A stretch of DNA of 64,000 bases, from NCBI RefSeq assembly GCF_019880585.1, contig NZ_JAINVV010000004.1, positions 310,001 to 374,000 of the forward strand, written 5' to 3'. Below the pieces are notes generated by a model, which did not search any database, had not been told where the DNA came from, and saw only the letters and a list, made by a program, of their open reading frames with translations. How positions within the stretch are numbered: position 1 is the first letter of the stretch; each line of letters begins with the position of its first letter. Below are positions 52,852 through 62,088 of the stretch, piece by piece. Position numbers and translations under genes: made by a program. The DNA comes from Sphingomonas colocasiae (GTDB taxonomy: Bacteria > Pseudomonadota > Alphaproteobacteria > Sphingomonadales > Sphingomonadaceae).

Positions 52852-55800
52852 ATGTTGAGTCGGTCGTGGCGCTTCGCCGTGCTTGCCCTTGCGCTCGCGC
52901 CCGTCGCGGCGGTGGGCGACCAGACCGCGCAGGTGGTGCTGGCGACTCCGGGCACCGGCGACGGCGCGATCGAGCGGTTCACCATGCGCTTCTCGGACGA
53001 TATGGTGGCGCTGGGCGATCCGCGCGCGACCGCGCCCGCCAAGGTCACCTGCCCGGTCGGCGGGCAGGGCCGCTGGATCGACACCAAGACCTGGGTCTGG
53101 GAATTCGCCAATGCGCTGCCCGGCGGCATTTCCTGCGCCTTCGCGCTCAACGACGACCTGAAGACGCTTGGCGGCGCGGCGATCGGCGGATCGCGCAATT
53201 TCACCGTCGATACCGGCGGCCCTTCGGTGCGCGCCGTGCTGCCCGGCAGCTATGACGGCGATATCGAGGAGGATCAGGCGTTCCTGGTCGCCACCAATGT
53301 GCGCGCCGATCCCGCCTCGGTCGCCGCCAACGGCTATTGCGCGGTGGACGGCGTCGGCGAGAAGATCGCGCTCGACGTGCTGAAGCCCGAAGTGGCGGGC
53401 GAGCTGCTCGCCGGGCTCGGGCCGGACCGGTACGAGGTCACCAATTTCTTGAGCGAGGCCGGCTTGCCGCAGGCGCTGCCCGCCAATGCCGCCGAACGCA
53501 CCAGGGCGCTGTCGACGGTGATGGCGGTCAAGTGCCGCCGCCCGCTGCCGCCGGGCCGCGACATGGCTTTGGTCTGGGGCCAGAACATCTCCGGCGTGGG
53601 GCGGCTCGCCGGGCGCGACCAGCGCTTCGACTTCACGGTGCGCAAACAGTTCGAGGCGCGCTTCGAATGTTCGCGGGTCAATCCGCAGGCCGGGTGCAGC
53701 CCGGTGCAGAAGGCCTTTGTCCGCTTCTCCGCGCCGATCGCGAAATCGGCGGCGCAGGCGATCCGCATCACCCTGGCCGACGGCAAGGTGCTGAAGCCCG
53801 AAGTGGAGAAGGGCAGCGCGCAGACCGTGTCGCAGGTGAGCTTCGCGCCGCCGCTGCCCGCCGCGACCACGGCGAAGGTGACGCTGCCGGAAAGCCTGAA
53901 GGACGAAAGCGGCCGTCCGCTCGTCAACCAGCAGCGCTTCCCGCTCGACGTGCGGTTCGACGCGCCGCCGCCGCTGGTGAAGTTCGCCGCCAATTTCGGG
54001 ATCATCGAGGCGGGCGACGCCGCCGCGCTGCCCGTCACCGTGCGCAATGTCGAGCCCGAGCTGCAGGGGCGCAACCTGGGCGTCACCGGCGCCACGCTGC
54101 GCGTCGCCGGATCGGACGGCCAGATCGCCCGGTGGCTGCGCGACATCGAAAAGGCGAGCGAGACCGAGATCCGCACCGAGAAGCGGGGCGGCGAGGATGT
54201 CGACGTCAACTATACCGGCACCAAGCCGCTGATCGCGGGGCAGGGCGCCGCGATGAAGCTGCCGCTGCCCGGCAAGGGCAAGGATTTCGAGGTCGTCGGC
54301 ATCCCGCTCGCCAGGCCCGGCTTCTATGTCGTCGAGCTGGCGAGCCCCACGCTGGGCCGCGCGCTGCTCGGCCGGAACACGCCGCGCTATGTGACGGCGG
54401 GCGCGCTCGTCACCAATATGAGCGTCCATTTCAAATGGGGCCGCGCGGCCTCGCTCGCCTGGGTGACGTCGCTCGACAGCGGCAAGCCGGTGGCCGGGGC
54501 GGCGGTGCAGGTGACCGATTCCTGCTCGGGCGCGGTGCTCGGCAAGGGGCAGACCGACGCGCAGGGGCGGCTGCTGATCAAGGGCGGGCTGCCATCGCCC
54601 GAAACCTATGGCAGTTGTGAGGGCAGCGGCGATTCGCCGCATCCGCTGATGGTCTCGGCGCGCAAGGGCGACGATTTCAGCTTCACCCTCACCCAATGGG
54701 GCAGCGGCATCCGCCCCTATGATTTCGACTTGCCCTATGGCTGGCAGGAGAATGCGGACCTGTTCCACACCATCTTCGATCGCACGCTGCTGCGCGCGGG
54801 CGAGACGGTGAACATGAAGCACATCCTGCGCAAGCCGGTGGCGGAGGGCTTCAGCTATGCCGGCGGCCTCGCCGGCACGCTCAAGCTCAGCCATCGCGGA
54901 TCGGGCACCGAGTTCGAACTGCCGCTCGCCATCGGCGCGGACGGCATCGGCGAAACGACATGGACGGCGCCGCAGGGCGCGCCCCAGGGCGACTACGACA
55001 TATCGGTGGTCGCCAAGGACCGGACGATCTGGACCAACCAGTCGATCAAGGTCGACGAATTCCGGCTACCGACGATGCGCGCGACGATCGACGCGCCGAA
55101 GACGGCGGCGGTGCGGCCCAAACAGGTGCCGCTGGACCTGTTCGTCGGCTATCTCTCCGGCGGCGGCGCGGGCGGCCTGCCCGTGCGCGTGCGCAGCGCG
55201 TTCAACCGCAGCGGCGGCGCGCCCAAGGGCTGGGAGGGCTGGAGCTTCGGCGGGCGCGACATGGTCGAGGGCACGGTGCCGCTGAACGGCGACGGAGAGG
55301 CGATCGAGAAACCGCTGCCGCCCGCGCAGACATTGCCGATCACGCTGTCGGGCGAGGGTACGGCCAAGGCCACGGTCGAGGTGCCGATGGCGGTGGACGA
55401 CATCACCGACATGACGGTGGAGATGGATTATGAGGACGCCAATGGCGAGATCCTGACCGCGTCGCGCACCATCGCGCTCTACCCCTCCGCCGTCCGGCTG
55501 GGCATCAAGACCGACGGCTGGATGATGAAGGACGACGATCTCCGGCTGAAGCTGGTCGCCGTCGATACCGAGGGCCAGGCGCTCAAGGGCAAGCGGATCA
55601 AGGTGGCGCTCTACAGCCGCGAGGTGCTGACCGCGCGGCGGCGGCTGATCGGCGGCTTCTACGCCTATGACAATCAGGCGCGGACGACCCGGATCGACGC
55701 GAACTGCTCGGTCACCACCGATGCGCAGGGACTGGCCGAATGCCAGCTCGATCCCGGCGTCTCGGGAGAGGTCTATGCGGTGGCGACTGCCGAGGACGAT

Positions 55801-58599
55801 GACGGCAACGTCGCGCGCGCGGTCACGTCGGTATGGCTGGCGGGCGAGGACGACTGGTGGTTCGGCGGCGACAATGGCGATCGCATGGACGTGATCCCCG
55901 AACAGAAGGACTATAAGGCGGGCGAGACCGCGAAGTTCCAGGTGCGCATGCCCTTCCGCTCCGCGACCGCGCTGGTGACGGTGGAGCGCGAAGGCGTGCT
56001 GTCCAGCTTCGTCACCGAATTGTCGGGCAAGGATCCGGTGGTCGAGGTGAAGATGCCCGGCGCCTACGCCCCCGACGTGTTCGTATCGGTGATGGCGGTG
56101 CGCGGCCGCATCGGCGGCTTCAAGCTGTGGCTGGCCGATCTCGCGCGGCGCTGGAACCTGCCCTTCTTCTCGCGTGAGGGCGCGCGGCCGACCGCGCTGG
56201 TCGATCTCGCCAAGCCGAGCTACCGGCTGGGCATCGCCAAGGTGAATGTCGGGTGGGAAGGCCATCGGCTTGGTGTCGAGGTGAAGGCGGACAAGGCCAA
56301 ATACGCGGTCCGCGACACCGCCAATGTCGATGTCGCGGTGACGCGGCCGGGCGGCAAGCCCGCGACCGAGGCCGAAATCGCCTTCGCCGCGGTGGACGAG
56401 GCGCTGCTCCAGCTTTCGCCCAATGAAAGCTGGAAGCTGATCGACGCGATGATGGGCGAACGCCCGCTTTCGGTGCTGACCTCGACCGCGCAGACCCAGG
56501 TGGTCGGCAAGCGGCATTTCGGCAAGAAGGCGGTGGAGGCGGGCGGCGGCGGCGGCGGCGATCTCTCCGCGCTCAACCGTGAGGATTTCCGCCCGGTGCT
56601 GCTGTGGAAGGGGCGGGTGAAGCTCGACGCGGCCGGTCATGCGAAGATCCCGGTCCAGCTTTCGGACTCGCTCTCGTCGTTCAAGCTGGTCGCGATCGCG
56701 ACCGACGGGCCCAACCTGTTCGGCACGGGCGATGTCTCGGTCCGCACGACGCAGGATCTGACGATCTTCTCCGGCCTGCCGCCGCTGGTGCGCACCGGCG
56801 ATTATTACGGCGCCAGCTTCACGCTGCGCAACGCGTCGGACAAGCCGATGACGGTGACGGCGAACGTGTTCCTCAATCCGGACGTGGCGAAGGGCGCGCC
56901 GCTCACCGTCACGCTGCCGGCGGGCGCGGCCGCGCCGGTGACGTGGAACCTGCCCGCCCCCGCCGGGATCGACAAGCTCGACTGGACGGTGGAGGTGCGC
57001 GACGCCGCCGGCAAGCCGCTCGACCGGATCAGCGTCAGCCAAGTGGTGGCGCCGGCGGTGCCCGTCGAAACCTGGGCCGCATCGATCTTCCGGATCGGCG
57101 AGGCGGGCACGCAGATCCCGATCGCGGCGCCGGCGGGCGCGCTGCCGGGGCTGGGCAGCGTCGATGTGCGGCTGGCCGATACGCTGGCGCCGCCCATGGC
57201 GGGCGTGCGCGACTATATGACCGCCTATCCCTACAACTGCTTCGAACAGCAATTGTCGCGCGCGGTGGTGCTCGGCGATCTGGGCGTGTGGGGCAGGCTT
57301 TCGGGCGAGATCCCGGCCTATCTCGATAGCGACGGGCTGTTGCGCTACTTCCCCGTGGACCGCCTTCAGGGATCGGAGGCGCTCACCGCCTATGTGCTGT
57401 CGCTGACCGCCGAGGCGGGCTGGGCGATCCCGGAGGGCGCGAAGGCGCGGATGGTGCAGGCGCTGACCGCGGTGATCGACGGGCGGCTGCGGCGCGAGAC
57501 GCCGTGGTCTGGCGACGATCGGCTCCAGCGGATCGCGGCGCTCGCGGCGCTGGCGCGCAACGGCGCGGCGACGCCGCAGATGATCGGCCAGATCGGGCTG
57601 GCGCCGCAGGACATGCCGACGAACGCGCTGGTCGACTGGATGGTCGCGGTGGATCGCACCGCCGGCCTGCCCAATGCCGCGCAGCTCCGCGCACAGGCGC
57701 AGCAGGTGCTGCGCCAGCGCATGGTGTATGAAGGCACGCGCATCGACATGGCCGACGCCAGGAGCGCGCCGTGGTGGATGATGTCCTCGGGCGACGAGAT
57801 GGTGCTGAAGGCGCTGATCGCGACGCTGGGCAAGCCCGGCTGGCAGGACGAGACGCCGAAGATGATGGTCGGCGCCGCCGCGCGCCAGCAGCGCGGCCAT
57901 TGGGATACCACCCCGGCCAATGCCTGGGGCGCGGTGGCGGTGCAGAAATTCGCCGCGCTGTATCCGGCGACCGCGATCGCGGGCACGACGACGGCCACGC
58001 TTGGCGGCCAGAGCCTCAGCCGGGGCTGGCCGCAGGCGGTGGGCGCCGCGCCGCTCAGCCTGGCGCTGCCCGCCCAGCGCACGCCGCTGACGCTGCGTCA
58101 GGCGGGCGGGGCGGGGCCATGGGCCTTTGTCTCGGTGCGCGCGGCGGTGCCGCTCACCCAGGCGCTGTTCGCGGGCTACCGGATGACCAAGTCCGTCGCC
58201 TTCCTCGAACAGAAGGTGAAGGGCCGGGCGACGCGCGGCGACGTGATCAAGGTGACGATCACCGTCGACGCCACCGCCGATCGCAACTGGGTGGTCGTCA
58301 ACGATCCGGTGCCGCCGGGCGCCACGATCGTTGGCAATCTCGGCGGCCAGTCCGGCATGTTCGCGCAGGCCGGGGCGGAAGGCGGAGAGGGCGTCCAGCC
58401 CAGCTATGTCGAACGCGGCAAGGATGCGTGGCGCGGCTATTTCGAATGGGTGCCGCGCGGCCGCTTCACCGTGTCCTACGCGATGCGGCTCAACGGCATC
58501 GGCCGCTTCGGCCTGCCGCCGACAAAGGTGGAAGCGCTCTATTCACCCGAGATTCGCGCGGCGATCCCGAACCAGCCGATGGCGGTGGCGCCGAAGTGA
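52852..58599 (+). CDS. Bacterial alpha-2-macroglobulin with thioester motif
   Basis: 1915 residues from ATG 52852 with GGAGG eight bases upstream; the frame is open earlier, but that part crosses the tandem repeats. Signal peptide ends AVG-DQ without a lipobox, so the protein is probably periplasmic and soluble. MG-type beta domains fill the first 1200 residues. A glycine-rich stretch (about 1228-1236) precedes VLLWKGRVKLDAAGHAKIPV of the A2M domain. The thioester is Cys1463 in YPYNCFEQQLSRAV. These proteins are thought to trap proteases that breach the outer membrane. pbpC follows, as in many bacteria, linking trapping to cell-wall repair. Confidence 0.94.
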   Translation: MLSRSWRFAVLALALAPVAAVGDQTAQVVLATPGTGDGAIERFTMRFSDDMVALGDPRATAPAKVTCPVGGQGRWIDTKTWVWEFANALPGGISCAFALNDDLKTLGGAAIGGSRNFTVDTGGPSVRAVLPGSYDGDIEEDQAFLVATNVRADPASVAANGYCAVDGVGEKIALDVLKPEVAGELLAGLGPDRYEVTNFLSEAGLPQALPANAAERTRALSTVMAVKCRRPLPPGRDMALVWGQNISGVGRLAGRDQRFDFTVRKQFEARFECSRVNPQAGCSPVQKAFVRFSAPIAKSAAQAIRITLADGKVLKPEVEKGSAQTVSQVSFAPPLPAATTAKVTLPESLKDESGRPLVNQQRFPLDVRFDAPPPLVKFAANFGIIEAGDAAALPVTVRNVEPELQGRNLGVTGATLRVAGSDGQIARWLRDIEKASETEIRTEKRGGEDVDVNYTGTKPLIAGQGAAMKLPLPGKGKDFEVVGIPLARPGFYVVELASPTLGRALLGRNTPRYVTAGALVTNMSVHFKWGRAASLAWVTSLDSGKPVAGAAVQVTDSCSGAVLGKGQTDAQGRLLIKGGLPSPETYGSCEGSGDSPHPLMVSARKGDDFSFTLTQWGSGIRPYDFDLPYGWQENADLFHTIFDRTLLRAGETVNMKHILRKPVAEGFSYAGGLAGTLKLSHRGSGTEFELPLAIGADGIGETTWTAPQGAPQGDYDISVVAKDRTIWTNQSIKVDEFRLPTMRATIDAPKTAAVRPKQVPLDLFVGYLSGGGAGGLPVRVRSAFNRSGGAPKGWEGWSFGGRDMVEGTVPLNGDGEAIEKPLPPAQTLPITLSGEGTAKATVEVPMAVDDITDMTVEMDYEDANGEILTASRTIALYPSAVRLGIKTDGWMMKDDDLRLKLVAVDTEGQALKGKRIKVALYSREVLTARRRLIGGFYAYDNQARTTRIDANCSVTTDAQGLAECQLDPGVSGEVYAVATAEDDDGNVARAVTSVWLAGEDDWWFGGDNGDRMDVIPEQKDYKAGETAKFQVRMPFRSATALVTVEREGVLSSFVTELSGKDPVVEVKMPGAYAPDVFVSVMAVRGRIGGFKLWLADLARRWNLPFFSREGARPTALVDLAKPSYRLGIAKVNVGWEGHRLGVEVKADKAKYAVRDTANVDVAVTRPGGKPATEAEIAFAAVDEALLQLSPNESWKLIDAMMGERPLSVLTSTAQTQVVGKRHFGKKAVEAGGGGGGDLSALNREDFRPVLLWKGRVKLDAAGHAKIPVQLSDSLSSFKLVAIATDGPNLFGTGDVSVRTTQDLTIFSGLPPLVRTGDYYGASFTLRNASDKPMTVTANVFLNPDVAKGAPLTVTLPAGAAAPVTWNLPAPAGIDKLDWTVEVRDAAGKPLDRISVSQVVAPAVPVETWAASIFRIGEAGTQIPIAAPAGALPGLGSVDVRLADTLAPPMAGVRDYMTAYPYNCFEQQLSRAVVLGDLGVWGRLSGEIPAYLDSDGLLRYFPVDRLQGSEALTAYVLSLTAEAGWAIPEGAKARMVQALTAVIDGRLRRETPWSGDDRLQRIAALAALARNGAATPQMIGQIGLAPQDMPTNALVDWMVAVDRTAGLPNAAQLRAQAQQVLRQRMVYEGTRIDMADARSAPWWMMSSGDEMVLKALIATLGKPGWQDETPKMMVGAAARQQRGHWDTTPANAWGAVAVQKFAALYPATAIAGTTTATLGGQSLSRGWPQAVGAAPLSLALPAQRTPLTLRQAGGAGPWAFVSVRAAVPLTQALFAGYRMTKSVAFLEQKVKGRATRGDVIKVTITVDATADRNWVVVNDPVPPGATIVGNLGGQSGMFAQAGAEGGEGVQPSYVERGKDAWRGYFEWVPRGRFTVSYAMRLNGIGRFGLPPTKVEALYSPEIRAAIPNQPMAVAPK

Positions 58600-58616
58600 T
58601 GGTCGGCCCTTGCGGT

Positions 58617-58704
58617 GTCATCCCCGCGCATGCGGGGATCCAGCTATTCCGTGAAGTGTCCGGAAGAGAAGAAGAAGCTGGATCCCCGCATGCGCGGGGA
58701 TGAC
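58617..58704. repeat. Paired-palindrome repeat, family II
   Basis: GTCATCCCCGCGCATGCGGG and its complement as arms. The centre is nearly the reverse complement of that at 16326-16414, so the two copies are close relatives in opposite orientation. Lies between alpha-2-macroglobulin and pbpC. Confidence 0.88.
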
Positions 58705-58746
58705 ACCGAGAGGAATGCGAACCCGCGCAAAGCTCCCGCCGCCGGC

Positions 58747-60882
58747 ATGATGCGCATGCGAATGCCAGCGTTTCGAGGATCGCATCTCTGGTGGGGGCTG
58801 GCGGCGGTCGTCTTCGCCGCCTTCACCGCGCTCTGGTTCCTCACGCTGCCGCCGCCCTTGCCCGATTATGCGACGGTCAAGGCGCGCTGGCGGCCGAGCG
58901 AGGCGTGGCTCTACGATCGCGATGGGCGGCTGCTCGACAGCATCCGCGTCGATTTCGCGGCGCGGCGCCTCGCCTGGACGCCGCTCGACCGGATCGCGCC
59001 GGTGGTGCGCGACACGCTCGTCGCGGCCGAGGATCGCCGTTTCGCCGCGCATGGCGGGGTGGACTGGCTGGCGGTGGCGGGCGCGATCCGCGACCGGATC
59101 GAGCGCCGCCGCGCACGCGGCGCCAGCACGCTTTCGATGCAGGTGGCCGCTTTCCTCGCCCCCGGCCTCGCCGCGCCGGGCTCGCGCGGCTGGCGGGAAA
59201 AGGCGCGGCAGATGCGCGCCGCCTGGGCGCTGGAGGATCGCTGGAGCAAGGATCAGATCCTGGAGGCCTATCTGAACCTGGCAGGCTATCGCGGCGAAGC
59301 GCAAGGCATCGGTGCCGCCGCTTTGTCGCTGTTCGGCCGCACGCCCGATGCGCTCGGCCGGCAGGAAGCGCTGTTGCTGGTGGCGCTGCTGCCCGATCCG
59401 CGCGCCGGGCCGGGCGCATTGGCGCGGCGCGCCTGCGTGCTGGCCGGGGGCGGGGACTGTACCGCGCTGGATGCGGCGGCGCGCGACATGCTGGGGCCGG
59501 CCCGGCGGCTCGCGCTCGATCCGGGGCTGGCGCCGCACCTCTCCATTCGGCTGCTGACCGAACCGGGCATGAAGGTGACGACGACGCTCGACACGCGCGT
59601 CCAGCGGATCGCGGCGCAGGCGCTGGCCCGCCAGCTCCAGGGGCTGGGGGCCGAACGCGCGCGCGACGGCGCAGTGGTGGTGGTGGACAATGCCAGTGGC
59701 GACGTGCTCGCCTATGTCGGCGGGGTCGGCGGCGGATCGACCGCCGCGCAGGTCGATGGCGCCAACAGCTATCGCCAGGCGGGATCGACGCTCAAGCCCT
59801 TCCTCTACGCGCAGGCGATCGAGCGCGGCTACCTCACGCCCGCCTCGATCCTCGACGATTCGCCCGTCCAGCTCGACACCGCCTCCGGCCTGTACGTGCC
59901 GCAGAATTACGATCGCGACTTCAAGGGGCCGGTCTCGGTGCGCAGCGCGCTCGCCGGATCGCTCAACGTGCCGGCGGTGCGCACGCTGCTGCTGGCGGGG
60001 GTCGATGCGTTTCGCGACCGGCTGTGGGACACGGGCTATCGCGGGCTTACCGAGGACGGGCAATATTACGGCTTCTCGCTGGCGCTCGGCTCGGCGGAGG
60101 TCACCCTGCTCGAACAGGCGGCCGCCTATCGCGCGCTCGTGCTGGCGGGGCGCTGGTCGCCGCTGCGCATCCGCGAGGGCGACAAGCACGAACGCGCACG
60201 CACCGTGTTCAGCCCGCAGGCGTCGTGGATGGTGGCGGACATGCTGGCCGATCCTGACGCGCGCGCCCGCGCCTTCGGCATGGACAGCGCGTTGCGCCTG
60301 CCCTTCTGGGCGGCGGTGAAGACGGGCACGTCGAAGGCGATGCGCGACAATTGGTGCGTGGGCTTTTCGGACCGGTTCACCGTGGCGGTGTGGATCGGCA
60401 ATCTGGAGGGCGATTCGATGCGCGCCGTCTCCGGCACCAGCGGCGCGGCGCCGGTGTGGCGCGACGTGATGCGCGCGCTCCATGCCGAACGGCCGGGATT
60501 GGCGCCGCCACGGCCATCTGGCATCGAGCAGCGCGTGATCCGCTTCGCCGACGGGATCGAGCCGCCGCGCCGCGAATATTTCCTGACGGGCACGGGGCAG
60601 GCGGTGATCGGCGGCGCGCCCGCCGCGTCGCGCCGCCCGCGCATCGTCAGTCCGGTCGGCGGCAGCGTCTATGCGCTGGACCCCGATATCCCGATCGAGC
60701 GCCAGCGCATGGCGGTGCAGGTGGCGGGCGAGGTGCTGGGCCACCGGCTGACGCTCGATTCGCGCGACCTGGGCGATGCCGGGGCGCGGCCGCTGGTGCT
60801 GGCGGGGCCGGGCGCGCACCGGCTGAAGCTGGTCGACCCCGGCGGAAAAGTGGTGGACAGCCTGATATTCACGGTGCGGTGA
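58747..60882 (+). CDS. pbpC: Penicillin-binding protein 1C
   Basis: 711 residues from ATG 58747 (three ATGs close together, none with a strong ribosome binding site; earlier frame is repeat). One membrane anchor (WGLAAVVFAAFTALWFL). The GT51 glycosyltransferase has the catalytic Glu in VAAEDRRFAAHGGVDW and RGASTLSMQVA. The transpeptidase has SxxK in AGSTLKPFLYAQ, and KTGTSKAMRDNW. The C-terminal BiPBP_C domain (about 610-711) ends the protein. Pairs with the upstream alpha-2-macroglobulin. Confidence 0.94.
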   Translation: MMRMRMPAFRGSHLWWGLAAVVFAAFTALWFLTLPPPLPDYATVKARWRPSEAWLYDRDGRLLDSIRVDFAARRLAWTPLDRIAPVVRDTLVAAEDRRFAAHGGVDWLAVAGAIRDRIERRRARGASTLSMQVAAFLAPGLAAPGSRGWREKARQMRAAWALEDRWSKDQILEAYLNLAGYRGEAQGIGAAALSLFGRTPDALGRQEALLLVALLPDPRAGPGALARRACVLAGGGDCTALDAAARDMLGPARRLALDPGLAPHLSIRLLTEPGMKVTTTLDTRVQRIAAQALARQLQGLGAERARDGAVVVVDNASGDVLAYVGGVGGGSTAAQVDGANSYRQAGSTLKPFLYAQAIERGYLTPASILDDSPVQLDTASGLYVPQNYDRDFKGPVSVRSALAGSLNVPAVRTLLLAGVDAFRDRLWDTGYRGLTEDGQYYGFSLALGSAEVTLLEQAAAYRALVLAGRWSPLRIREGDKHERARTVFSPQASWMVADMLADPDARARAFGMDSALRLPFWAAVKTGTSKAMRDNWCVGFSDRFTVAVWIGNLEGDSMRAVSGTSGAAPVWRDVMRALHAERPGLAPPRPSGIEQRVIRFADGIEPPRREYFLTGTGQAVIGGAPAASRRPRIVSPVGGSVYALDPDIPIERQRMAVQVAGEVLGHRLTLDSRDLGDAGARPLVLAGPGAHRLKLVDPGGKVVDSLIFTVR

Positions 60883-60945
60883 CGGGGCGGGCGGGGGCGT
60901 GGCCGCGCCGCTTCCGGCTCGCCGGAATCCGAATCCGCCGCCCGG

Positions 60946-60974
60946 TTGACCCTTTTCGACTCCATCGTTATAGG
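60946..60974 (+). promoter_or_regulatory. Promoter of the str operon
   Basis: TTGACC (60946-60951), a 17-base spacer and TATAGG (60969-60974), a good sigma-70-type match about 175 bases before rpsL. The resulting long leader (about 60981-61148) has a G/C-rich stretch with GGCC repeats followed by CCTTTTTGC near 61091, but I see no clean terminator hairpin. Confidence 0.6.
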
Positions 60975-61148
60975 CCGCCCCTGCCTGCGGGCTGGTGGTG
61001 GAGTCCATCCAGACGCTGTCCTTATGCAGGCACGCTTGAACATTGCTGATGCGTGGGAAGGCCTGGGGGGCCATTTTGGCCGCCGGGGTCCTTTTTGCAT
61101 TTCGCGTGCGTCATGCAGCGGCAAAGTAACTGAGAAGGTGAAGGCTTC

Positions 61149-61520
61149 ATGCCAACGATCAACCAGCTGATCCGCAAGGGTCGCGAACCGCAGAAGGCCA
61201 AATCGAAGGTCCCTGCGATGGATGCCAACCCGCAGAAGCGCGGCGTTTGCACCCGCGTCTACACGACGACTCCGAAAAAGCCGAACTCGGCGCTTCGCAA
61301 GGTGGCCAAGGTCCGCCTGACCAACCAGCGCGAAGTCATCACCTATATCCCGGGTGAGGGCCACAACCTTCAGGAGCACTCGGTGGTGCTGATCCGTGGC
61401 GGCCGCGTTCGCGACCTTCCCGGCGTTCGCTACCATGTTCTGCGCGGCGTGCTCGACACGCAGGGCGTCAAGGATCGCAAGCAGAGCCGTTCGAAGTACG
61501 GCGCGAAGCGTCCCAAGTAA
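61149..61520 (+). CDS. rpsL: 30S ribosomal protein S12
   Basis: 123 residues, [20 protein letters not shown] through [18 protein letters not shown]. The decoding-centre loops [20 protein letters not shown] and [18 protein letters not shown] have the usual lysines. First gene of the str operon; rpsG follows after 15 bases. Confidence 0.98.
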   Translation: MPTINQLIRKGREPQKAKSKVPAMDANPQKRGVCTRVYTTTPKKPNSALRKVAKVRLTNQREVITYIPGEGHNLQEHSVVLIRGGRVRDLPGVRYHVLRGVLDTQGVKDRKQSRSKYGAKRPK

Positions 61521-61535
61521 GAAGGATCGGCTGAA

Positions 61536-62006
61536 ATGGCACGTCGTCGTCGTCCCGAGAAGCGGGAAATCCTCCCTGATCCCAAGTTCGGTGATCAGAT
61601 CCTTTCGAAATTCATGAACAGCGTGATGCTCGACGGCAAGAAGTCCGTCGCCGAAGGCATCGTCTATGGGGCGCTGGATACCGTCGAGGCTCGCGCCAAG
61701 AAGGATCCGATCGGCGTGTTCCACGAAGCGCTGAACAATGTGAAGCCGGGCATCGAGGTCCGCAGCCGCCGCGTCGGCGGTGCGACCTATCAGGTTCCGG
61801 TCGAGGTGCGCCCCGAGCGCGCCCAGGCGCTCGCCATCCGCTGGCTCATCACCGCCGCGCGCTCGCGCAGCGAGACCACGATGGCCGCGCGTCTTTCGGG
61901 CGAGCTGCTCGATGCGTCGAACAACCGCGGCAACGCGGTGAAGAAGCGCGAAGACACGCACCGTATGGCCGAGGCGAACCGCGCCTTCAGCCATTATCGC
62001 TGGTAA
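61536..62006 (+). CDS. rpsG: 30S ribosomal protein S7
   Basis: 156 residues. [40 protein letters not shown] and [20 protein letters not shown] are standard S7 segments; the protein nucleates assembly of the 30S head. A strong hairpin stands in the 82-base gap before fusA. Confidence 0.98.
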   Translation: MARRRRPEKREILPDPKFGDQILSKFMNSVMLDGKKSVAEGIVYGALDTVEARAKKDPIGVFHEALNNVKPGIEVRSRRVGGATYQVPVEVRPERAQALAIRWLITAARSRSETTMAARLSGELLDASNNRGNAVKKREDTHRMAEANRAFSHYRW

Positions 62007-62040
62007 GGCTGGCGAACGGTAATCAACACCACCATATGAT

Positions 62041-62065
62041 GGGGAGCCGGACGGTCCGGCTCCCC
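62041..62065 (+). promoter_or_regulatory. Perfect hairpin between rpsG and fusA
   Basis: GGGGAGCCGGAC and GTCCGGCTCCCC form a 12-bp perfect inverted repeat around a single central base. No T-run follows, so it is not a classic terminator. It may be an RNA processing, stability or translational control structure. Confidence 0.6.
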
Positions 62066-62088
62066 ACATTGCTAAGGAACTGACGATC

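Noticed and set aside
55066-57900. A 944-codon minus-strand frame opposite alpha-2-macroglobulin
   Set aside because: Arginine/histidine-rich, no recognisable domain, and an artefact of high-GC codon use opposite a clear gene.
58618-61074. An 818-codon minus-strand frame opposite pbpC
   Set aside because: Low-complexity Arg/Ala/His composition and opposite a gene with all PBP1C motifs.
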